From Nemertoderma westbladi (Eukaryota > Xenacoelomorpha > Nemertodermatida > Nemertodermatidae): a DNA stretch of 31,598 nucleotides. A program made the position numbers and the translations under genes. The stretch spans positions 1 through 31,598 of the forward strand of contig JAUCBJ010008020.1 in assembly GCA_032718475.1 (NCBI GenBank), written 5' to 3'. Under the pieces are notes generated by a model. The model was not told where the DNA came from. It did not search any database and saw only the letters and a list, made by a program, of their open reading frames with translations. Of the stretch, positions 11,051-19,335 are shown piece by piece (position 1 is the stretch's first letter; the number at the start of each line of letters is the position of its first letter).

Positions 11051-11114
11051 TTTAGTACAACTCCAAGTGTACCCATGCTCATGGCGTCATGGGTACACTT
11101 GGAGTTGTACTAAA
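11051..11114. repeat. Perfect 27-bp hairpin near a transposon end
   Basis: The left arm (11051-11077, TTTAGTACAACTCCAAG...) and right arm (11088-11114) are exact inverse copies separated by a 10-base loop. It lies directly inside the right terminal palindrome cluster of the CAGTCGGTGAG transposon. This portion is absent from copy A. Confidence 0.9.
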
Positions 11115-11319
11115 GTCCAATATTGGACTTTGGAGTCCAAAATTGGACTTGAAGTCTAAAATTGGACTTGAAGTCCAATTTTTGACTTCTCACCGACTGA
11201 CTGCTGTACTGGTATTTTTTAATATAACCTGATTGCAGATAGCCTGACACAGTGATACGTAGGCCATGGTGATACTTACAAATTGTGTAATACCGGTACC
11301 GATCAGCCGGAACTTTAAT

Positions 11320-12164
11320 CAGTCGGGCACTTTGTCAATATTGACATGTTGTCAATTTTGACATGTTCCAAGTCAAAATTGACATGTTTTGATCATAAAT
11401 TTTTTAAATATTGTGATTTGAAAAGTAGAAAATGTTTTTTTGTAAAGAGAATATCTAGGCCTATTTTAATTAAAATATTGTTGAATCCATTGTTGAATGT
11501 ATATTGTTGTTTGTAATAATTTTAATGGTATGTTTTATTGCATGTCAATATTGACATCTAACAGTCTAATGTCAATATTGACATGAACGCTGGGTTCTTA
11601 TGTTCATTTCACCCCCACCAAATCTATTTAGAGGCCTTCAAGTAGCATCACAAATACTGAAACGAGCTGTCAAAACGCTTTAGTTAGAGACATTCTTGCT
11701 GCATTTTAAATACTGAAAAGAGCTTTTGAAACTATTCAGGCCTTCGCGCAGCATGTTAAATACTAAAAAAGAGCTACTAAAACTGTTCACTGCAGTAGTT
11801 ATATACAGTTATAGTATAGTTTATAGGGTGGCGTGGCCTAACCCCACACTTCTGTTCTCATCATTACATGTCAATTTTGACATGTATGTCAATTTTAACA
11901 TGATAAAAACTTTAAGTATTTATATTAACTAAACGGCACGGTGAATAAAATTTCCGCACGGTCAAAAGTTTCTAATTTACTTATAATTTCGATTTTTATA
12001 TTTAAAAAACACGTCTGGAAATATTTGAACACGTCAGGTCAAAAAATGTCAATATTGACATGTCCATGTCAATTTTGACATGCCCCATCCTGGAGAAATT
12101 AGCTTTAGGCCTACCTGTCAATATTGAGATTGACACATGTCAATATTGACAAAGTGCCCGACTG
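11320..12164. mobile_element. CAGTCGGGCAC MITE-like element, 5-bp TSD TTAAT
   Basis: Perfect 30-bp inverted termini begin CAGTCGGGCACTTTGTCAAT at 11320 and end at 12164. They are flanked by TTAAT at 11315-11319 and 12165-12169. Inside each end the palindrome TGTCAATATTGACA and its variant TGTCAATTTTGACA recur many times (11331-11390, 11545-11583, 11868-11900, 12047-12150). The centre (about 11630-11790) has three degenerate units of the CTTCGCGCAGCATGTT...ACTGAAA repeat that forms a large array at 17433-18475. There is no coding capacity. Confidence 0.88.
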
Positions 12165-12204
12165 TTAATACAATTACAATAATTACATTGCTGCATTGTA
12201 GCCT

Positions 12205-12822
12205 GTATGGAATCCATCCAAAAAGTGCGCCGGATAGCGCGCCGACCAATTTTTATGCGCGCCGCGCGCCGATCTGCCGATGCCATTTCGAAGAAAAACC
12301 CCGCGCCAACTAAATTTTTAAGCACGCCGATGCAATTTCGAAGAAACCCCGCGCCAACTAAATTTTTAAGCGCGCCACACATTGAAACAATTTTGAAGAA
12401 CGCCATGCCAATGCAAATTCAATTTGAGGGAGTGTAACCAATTTGTCAATGTCAGTCAGTACTGCTGTACCAGTCCCTGATGCCCTATATCTGTATACAA
12501 CAGTAGCCTAACCATTGAACCATACAACAGACAGAAAAAGAAAGGCGAGCAAAGCGAGCCGAAATTTTTAAACAGCTAATGCTATTTTTAAGGCACTTCC
12601 ATAATTGTTAAACCTGTAAACTAAAAAATCGGCGCCGGTTTTTATTTTTGGGAGCGCCACGCGCCAAAGCTGAAAGCCGGCGTGCTTTACGATTTTCGAG
12701 CGCGCCACGCGCCAAAGTCAGCACGCTTTACGTTTTTCGAGCGCGCCACGCGCCACATTGGCGCTCTTTTATTGCAAAGTGCGCCGGATTAATCCGGCGC
12801 AAAGTGTATGGATTCCAGTCTG
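12205..12822. mobile_element. GC-rich noncoding element flanked by a 12-bp direct repeat
   Basis: GCATTGTAGCCT occurs at 12193-12204 and again at 12823-12834, as expected of a long target duplication. Just inside are inverted TGGAATCCAT (12208-12217) and ATGGATTCCA (12808-12817), then inverted GCGCCGG tracts. A perfect 20-bp palindrome, GCGCCGGATTAATCCGGCGC, lies at 12781-12800. The interior is far richer in G+C than its surroundings, with tandem GCGCGCCACGCGCC and CCCCGCGCCAACTAAATT repeats. The open frames here are low-complexity by-products. A Mutator-like origin would suit a target duplication of that length, but the outermost bases do not pair, so the class is open. Confidence 0.6.
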
Positions 12823-12834
12823 GCATTGTAGCCT

Positions 12835-13929
12835 CCACAGCTCCAGGTAGACCTGTACTGCTGTCAGGCTGTAGGGTCAGAGGGTAGGTCAGAGGGTAGG
12901 TCAGTAAGTAATACTGAATAGGCTGATAGGCCTACTGTAATACAGTAATCTGGTAATAATGTCGCAATTTAAATGCAAAGATAGTACTGGTACCAGTAAC
13001 TGCGATTTTGAATGCGTTAGCCAACTGAAGTATCACAATCAGGCAATGGGCAGATAGCAGGATAGGGCCTAGGCCTATACTAAATTCTACATCCTGACAT
13101 CGGATGAGATATGGAAATGGTGGTGTGTCCATGGCATTGGGCCCCCCGAACCGCCATCATGCACCGAATGTGGTAGGCAGTTGAGTACTACAGTACTACC
13201 ACGAGACGATCACGTTCGAAATTACGTCCTGTCCTGATGTAGGCCTATGATATACTGTTAATCGCTGCTACAATAGGGCCTGTCCCAAGCGAGGAATCAA
13301 GAAATCCGCATCTTCCATCTTCCGGTGATGACGTGTCCTATCTGCAGATCTGGATCTGCCTATCTTCTGATCTTGGTGAAGGTGGTCGACTTGACCACAT
13401 GGCTGCCTTTTCGTTGTTGTGGTGTGTGTGCCACGGATGGGCACCCAACTGCCCAAGGAGATTGAGTCGGAGCTCGGCATTAATGGTTCTACCGTAACAC
13501 GTAACGGACTATATTACTTTTGTTACGGGGTATGCGTCAGTATACAGTATACAACTCTGCTGACTACGAAGCTTCAGAGGGTACGTCAAAACGGAAATAC
13601 CACCGAGGAAAACGTACTGACGTACTGTTAAAACTGGCGCCCAGCCCAGTGGACCTGGTGGACTGGTGGATGCACACGAGTATCGCGCTATCTCCAAGCA
13701 AGTCGACATCAGGTATAGCAGAAAGTCGCGGAAGTGTTTTATTCAGTACTGCAGTATATCCCGGCTAAACCCTTGAGTTGGTACTCTTCGTTTTCTATGA
13801 GAAAAATACATCGGTCATGTAAACATTTACTTGAAGGCACACTATATGCTATAGCACTATGTTCCGATATTTATGTTTCCGCAAACAATTTCACTGGTGA
13901 TCGTCTGTCTGCCTGAGTTTGGGACCAAT
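12835..13929. other. Inter-element sequence without a recognised gene
   Basis: This stretch lies between two transposons. It contains a short duplicated GGGTAGGTCAGAGGGTAGGTCAG motif near 12880 and three TAGGCCTA sites. A more balanced, non-repetitive patch at about 13265-13500 has several overlapping short open frames on both strands. I do not recognise any of the translations and do not call a gene; an exon of an unseen gene is possible. Confidence 0.4.
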
Positions 13930-15339
13930 CAGTCGGGGAGAAGTTCAAATTTCAACTGAGTTGAAAAGAAGGCGCAGAAGGGCCCCAAGACGTCACAGAC
14001 AGACAGAAGGGGTGTTATTTATTGTTTTTATGGATGTAACTCGAAAAATTAACCCTCATTACCGACTGACCGATGGAATAAAAACTTTCACCGTCGGGAA
14101 TACTTTTTTTAAAAACATTTTAAGGGGTGGGGTGGTGCCTCTGGGACTGGGACTAGGGCGCTCAATGGCAGAATGGAGTAGTGTGTACTACTGTACTACA
14201 ACAACAACTGTCTGACTGTATAATGTAGGTAGGTAGGATAAAAATATTGTCAGTCAGGGGGGATTGGTCATTGTCAGTGTCTCGAAGGTCTCCTGTGTAG
14301 AGTGCAGTGAGCTGTAAATAATTGGCACCTATCTGGCCTTAGGCAATAGGGAGCGTTTTGAGTCGCATACTATTAGGTCGACTCTCTGATTGATCTCAGA
14401 GAGGTTCTGGTTGGACACGATCTGGCTGGTAAATTTCATCTGGCTGGAGTTTTGATTTAATTATATTATTTACAATAACTTCTTCATACAAGCTCTAAAT
14501 GTAGGCCTATTGTACAAGCACGTCAAGGTGTAGAATTTGAAGCCGGTTCTAATGATACTAATATCTCCGTGCCCAAATTTTATTGAGAGTGCCCATTTAA
14601 ATTTCAAAATTCCAATGATAAGCTACGGGGATTTCCACTTAAGGGGGGGGGGGGGTACACCCCCCTATGGACCTTTTTTGCAAATGGCTATAATTTCTGC
14701 TTCTGTGTAGTTTTGTATATTTTATACCTTTCGGGGGATTAACATATGGCCAAAGATTGGGTTCAAAAAAAAAATTTCAAATTTGAGTGGCCCTGTCTTT
14801 GTTAATTTCACTAAAAACACTACTAGTTTCACAATTTTGGGCGAAAAATTTCGAAACTTGGTTTTTCTGAATCAGCATCCTCGGCTCCACAAAATTATTG
14901 GTTACATTTTTTATTTAGGTCTTAAATATTTTTTAAATATTATTAACTAATATTAATTATTACTTAATAGATATTAACTAATTTCAAGAAATTAATATGG
15001 CACAATTCAAAATTCTAACCGATAACTTTTGATCAAAACCCAAAAAGAAATCAAACAAAAAACAAATTTCGAAAATTGGTTAAGAAATGGCCGAGTAGTA
15101 GTATTTTGAATGTGAAAAATACAATTCCGAGATAAACGCATTTAAAGTTTAAGAACAATATATTTCAAATATTCCCGTTATTTTCAGCACTGGTCTCCTT
15201 TTCTTTTCCCATTGGCAGATTGGTTATCCCCTATCCATATTTTGTGATTTCTCAATCGATTTCGTGAAATTTAGTTCAAAAAAAACCCTACCCACTTTTA
15301 ACAACCTGTTAAAATAATTTTTGAGTGCTTGCCAAAAAC

Positions 15340-15720
15340 CACTTCGCGCAGCACGTGAACAAATTTTTCATTTTGGCCTATTGATTTGATCGCATACTAT
15401 TTCGTCATTTAGTAATAAATAGTCATGGAATAATGAGACAACCTTAAGAAACATTCAAAATTATATAAAAATTTCCACATAATTTTATAATAAGCCTTTA
15501 CACAGAACATTAAGCTTTGCGCAGCACGTGAAACCTTCACGCAGCACGTGAGACATTTGCGCAGCAGGTGAAGGTTTCACGTAGCACATAAATTATTCAC
15601 AAAGCACGTTAATTAATCGAGCACCTCGGAAAGCTTTTTGATCAGAGTAAGAACCCTTCACGGGGCACATGAAAAGTTCATGCAGCACATGAAGACTTCG
15701 CGCAGCACGTGAATTACTCT
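15340..15720. repeat. Dispersed GCGCAGCACGTGAA repeats
   Basis: About ten copies of a short motif (CTTCGCGCAGCACGTGAA and variants such as TTCACGCAGCACGTGAGA) are spaced irregularly, in one orientation. The motif is the core of the ~52-bp unit at 17433-18475. The two arrays therefore share ancestry although they lie in different transposons. Confidence 0.75.
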
Positions 15721-15914
15721 CAGAGCCTGCGGAATTAAAAAAAAATAAGTTTATGGTTGTTTCCCAGAATTATTATTACTAGCTATTGTTATATGATGGT
15801 TCACATTTGTTATTACTAGTAGACAACTAGTCCATTAGACAACTGTTCAATAAGTAATACAAAAATCACAAATATCTATTAAATATATATTAATTAAAAT
15901 TTGACGGACATGTT

Positions 15915-15975
15915 GACAGACAGACAGACATACAAACAGACAGACAGACAAACTGAGAGACAGACTGACATACAG
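15915..15975. repeat. CAGA-type microsatellite
   Basis: An imperfect (CAGA)n / (CATA)n run, including CAGACAGACAGACAT and ACAGACAGACAGACAA, sits in the right part of the poly-G-ended element. Confidence 0.85.
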
Positions 15976-16690
15976 ACATAGTGATTAGATAATTCAAAAT
16001 ATGAAAACAGACATCGACATTAAGAAAAATCCTAACAGCAAACATTTCAGATTGCTTATTTTATGCTCTTTTTAATATTTCGATGGACCGACAGACAGAT
16101 ATACAGACGGAAAACCAGCCATTACTCGAGAAGTAAAAGAGATCTCGCAAAGCCGTTTCCAGATTTGAAATCCGCATTAAATTCTACTCTAGATGAAATA
16201 AAAAAACAAAAAACGAAAATTTTGACCTGAGGGGGGGGGGGGGGGTGTACCCCCCCCCCCCCTTAAAAACTGCAGAATCCAGCCCCCATCTGGCTGTACA
16301 AAAGACATGAACTGGCTGACTGTACCTTTACTGCATTACCGATGGAATAAAAACTTTATCCATCGTGAACACTTTTTTTAAAACAATTTAAGTGATTACA
16401 TCTGTACATGGATTACATTTGCAAATTAGCTGAAATACTACAGGAATTTATAAGATGTACGGTATTTAATTACCGCTGAATGTCATAATTATTATACCTG
16501 TATATACAATGGAATACCGGTACCAATAATGGATTCCAATTCCATATTTCAGTATTTCAAAAGCAGAAAAGCTACTCCAAAAGTTGAATTTTTTAAAAAG
16601 TTGAATTTTAAACTCTTCTCCAAAAATTGAATTTTAATAAAAAGTTGAATTTTAAAAAATAAAGTTGAAAATAAAACTTCTCCCCGACTG

Positions 16691-17018
16691 CCAATAACCA
16701 ACCTTTCTGTTGGTTGCAATTCGCAATTGACAGAAGTTGTGGCATGGCAACGGTGAAAAGAAACACAGATCCCCGAAAAGCTTTTGGGTACCTCCAGAAA
16801 GGCCCATGAACTTATTTTGAAGGTCGTCAACTCTGGGAATTCGAAAGACCATAGTCAGCTGGAGTTTATGACTCGCCAACTTGAAGCACAATGTTCGAAC
16901 TTCGAAGACATACCGTCTGACCGTACTCAAAGGTTGATTATATGATTGCAATCTAAGGATATCCATTAAGTTACCGCACCGGATTCTGCGGACTAATGCG
17001 ATATTGCCTTCAGAGCAC
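16691..17018. other. Coding-like island between two transposons, unassigned
   Basis: This ~330-bp stretch is more balanced in composition than the DNA on either side and free of the surrounding repeats. On the plus strand one frame is open from about 16756 to a stop near 16944, reading through TSRKAHELILKVVNSG and EFMTRQLEAQCSNFEDIP. On the minus strand a 122-residue frame spans 17020-16652. I recognise neither and see no convincing splice signals. It may be a remnant exon or pre-insertion unique DNA. Confidence 0.3.
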
Positions 17019-17023
17019 AAAAT

Positions 17024-19022
17024 CAGTAGGGTTCCCTATCCCGATCGGGATATATAAATATATCCCGATCGGGATATACACATATAAGGTAATATATCCC
17101 GATCGGGATATGTCAATGTACTGTACAATGTACATTGCAGCATTGTGTATACTGTCATTTACTACTGTATATTATCAGATTATACTGTTCTATGTAAAAC
17201 TACAGTATATATTTCGAAAACTAGAATGTCAATAAATATTATCAGAATGTGAAGTGAAGTCTGCACTGCAAACCAACGTGAAGAACCAACGTTTTTAAAA
17301 AACGTGAAGAAAATGAAACCAGTGAGATGACAATGGTATTGCATTTACTGTACAGATTCGTGCATGACTGCATGACACTGAATAATCCTGTAATCTGTTG
17401 TACCGGTCTGCCGTTAATTGAATCAGTTCAGAAGACTTCGGGCAGCATGTTGGATACTGAATCAATCCATTGAAACGTTTGAGACTGAGCGTGAGGCCTT
17501 CGCGCAGTATGTGAGATACTGTAACAAATCCGTTGTAACGTTTAAGAGACCTTCATCTGTTCATGCTACATGTCCCAGCGTACGTGGGGTACTGTAACAA
17601 TCTGTTGAAACGTTTAAGAGGCCATCGTGAGCAGCATGTTGGAATAGTTGGATACTGAAACAATATATTGAAACGTTTAAGGGACCTTCATACAGCACGT
17701 GGCTGCGTGGGGTAGGTACTGTAACAAATCTATTGAAATATTCAAGATACCTTCGCGCAGTATATGGGATACTGCTGTACTGAAACAATCCGTTGAAACG
17801 TTTAATAGACCTTTGTGCAGCACATTGGATTCTGAAACCATGCAACCACACCTGAATTCATGAGGCACGTTGGATACCGTACTGAAACAATCTATTGAAA
17901 CGTTTAAGATACCTCCGCCCAGTACGTGGGGTACTGCTGTACTGTACCAATAATCTGTTGAAACGTTTAAGAGACCTGTGTGCAGCACGTTGTTTAATAT
18001 TACTGTAACAATCTGTCAGTCTGTTGAAGCGATGTTGCAGCATGTTGGATACTGAAACAATCTATTGAGAGTGAGACCTTCGCGCAGTATATGAGATACT
18101 GAAACAATCCGTTGAAACGTTTAAGAAACCTTCGTGCAGCACGTTGGGTACTGTAACAATCTGTTGAAACATTTAAGAGACATTCATGCAGCATATTGGA
18201 TACTGAAACAATCCGTTGAAACGTTTAAGAGACTTTCGTGCAGCGTGATGGAGTAACTATAACAATATGTTGAAACGTTTAAGAGACCTTCGTGCAGCAT
18301 GTGGGGTACTGTAACAATCAGTTGAAACTTTTAGGAGACCTTCGTGCAGCACGTTTGATGCTGAAACAATCTGTTGAAATGTTTAAGACATCTTCATTCA
18401 TCAGTTCATGCAGCACGTTGGATACTGAAACAATATATTGAAACATTTAAGAGACCTTCGTGCTGCATACAGGCATATGGGATAAAGTAAACTGCAGAAC
18501 TGTGTTCAATCTGTTGAAAATCCATAGTGCAGTAGTGGGGGCTAGGTAGGCAAGACAGATACAGTACTAGACTGCTAGGTGTACTACACACTAAACTGCA
18601 GTATTCTCTGTCAGTCTGTTTGTCAGTTTGTAGTCTTGTTCTGGTAGTAGTAAGAGTAACTAGTGACACACACAGCACACACACCCTCTGCCCTCCTAAT
18701 CCAGCTTAATGCTGTTATGGTACACATACCGGTATACATTATTTAAAAATATACAATAATCCCATGTCTCATGATTAGCCTACCACAATATATCCCGATC
18801 GGGATATTTACAAAATATATGATTTTCACTCTGCGATATCTTTTGAAAACCCTAACACCACTTTGCGGGGTACAAACGAATATAACCCATTTTTTCTGAT
18901 CTATCTGCTAGATGGCGCCATTTGGGTCGCTTTTTTATAGTTTTCGTCGCTTTTTGGAAAGTTTGAATATATCCCGATCGGGATATATTCATATATCCCG
19001 ATCGGGATAGGGAACCCTACTG
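17024..19022. mobile_element. CAGTAGGG transposon with CCCGATCGGG palindromes, TSD AAAAT
   Basis: Perfect 32-bp inverted termini begin CAGTAGGGTTCCCTATCCCG at 17024 and end at 19022, flanked by AAAAT at 17019-17023 and 19023-19027. Each end carries three copies of the palindrome ATATCCCGATCGGGATAT or close variants (17037-17113 on the left; about 18787, 18967 and 18990 on the right). The interior is mostly a ~52-bp tandem array. There is no transposase. Its right end is 313 bases upstream of the zinc-finger start codon, so it lies in that gene's probable promoter region. Confidence 0.88.
17433..18475. repeat. ~52-bp tandem array, about 17 units
   Basis: The unit is approximately CCTTCGTGCAGCACGTTGG, then ATACTGAAACAATC, then YGTTGAAACGTTTAAGAGA. 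Some units are lengthened by internal insertions (for example near 17590 and 17840). The minus-strand open frames across this region all read variants of GLLNVSTDCFS, which is simply the translated repeat. Diverged units also occur at 11630-11790 and 15340-15720, inside other transposons. Confidence 0.93.
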
Positions 19023-19335
19023 AAAATGCGCTCTTTAAAACAGGATGTTACAAGCGATCCCCTCCGTTAAAACTGCGCTAACTAACAGCCCTTCACGTGT
19101 ATCTAGATGTAGGCTATCTATACCAAATACCTCTACGCAAAAGTTATTCCCCTTTTCTCGTAGGTCTATACTGTTACTGTACTGCAATAAGCCTACAGCA
19201 ATAGCAGAATAGGTCAAGTGGTGTTACTGGAGTATAGTACCGGTGTAGTATTCAGGTATTAGCTATATTATCAGATTATTGTTTGATTAAAGTAAATCAG
19301 GAATTCGAAACATCTAAAACGACAAAGTAACGACA

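Larger units (their letters stand above)
7638..11199. mobile_element. CAGTCGGTGAG transposon, complete ends, 5-bp TSD ACTGC
   Basis: The termini CAGTCGGTGAGAAGTC (7638) and its inverse (ending 11199) match perfectly for 29 bases. They are flanked directly by ACTGC at 7633-7637 and 11200-11204. Both ends carry iterated palindromes such as AAGTCCAATATTGGACTT, alternating with AAGTCCAAAATTGGACTT. No transposase is recognisable. The interior is filled by a LINE fragment (10282-10640) and a poly-G-ended element (8698-10277), so the element is a non-autonomous carrier. The superfamily is undetermined; CAG...CTG ends with a 5-bp duplication would fit an atypical hAT-like group. Confidence 0.85.
14643..16262. 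mobile_element. Poly-G-ended noncoding element flanked by TTAA
   Basis: It begins with 13 G followed by TACACCCCCC (14643-14665) and ends with a G run followed by TGTAC and 13 C (16231-16262), an inverted pair. TTAA sits immediately outside both ends (14639-14642 and 16263-16266), the target duplication known for piggyBac- and Kolobok-type elements. It is noncoding and holds GCGCAGCACGTGA-type repeats and a CAGA microsatellite. It is nested inside the CAGTCGGGGAG transposon. Confidence 0.7.
13930..16690. mobile_element. CAGTCGGGGAG transposon, 5-bp TSD CCAAT
   Basis: The termini CAGTCGGGGAGAAGTT (13930) and its exact inverse (ending 16690) are flanked by CCAAT at 13925-13929 and 16691-16695. 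Subterminal iterations resemble AGTTCAAATTTCAACT on the left and AAAGTTGAATTTTAAAC on the right (16570-16670). A direct repeat with ACCGATGGAATAAAAACTTT lies inside each side (about 14067-14125 and 16337-16393). The centre is occupied by a second, poly-G-ended element (14643-16262). No transposase is visible. The terminus shares 14 of 15 bases with the element at 7638, so the two are related families. Confidence 0.85.

Noticed and set aside
12140-12887. Arginine/alanine-rich open frames on both strands
   Set aside because: They reflect GCGCGCC-type repeats of the GC-rich element, and overlapping frames on both strands are equally open.
13919-14215. 98-residue plus-strand frame
   Set aside because: It spans the terminus of a transposon (13930) and reads low-complexity, basic sequence. 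No family resemblance.
17561-18684. Several minus-strand frames reading GLLNVSTDCFS repeats
   Set aside because: They are translations of the 52-bp array in different frames and have no independent coding evidence.
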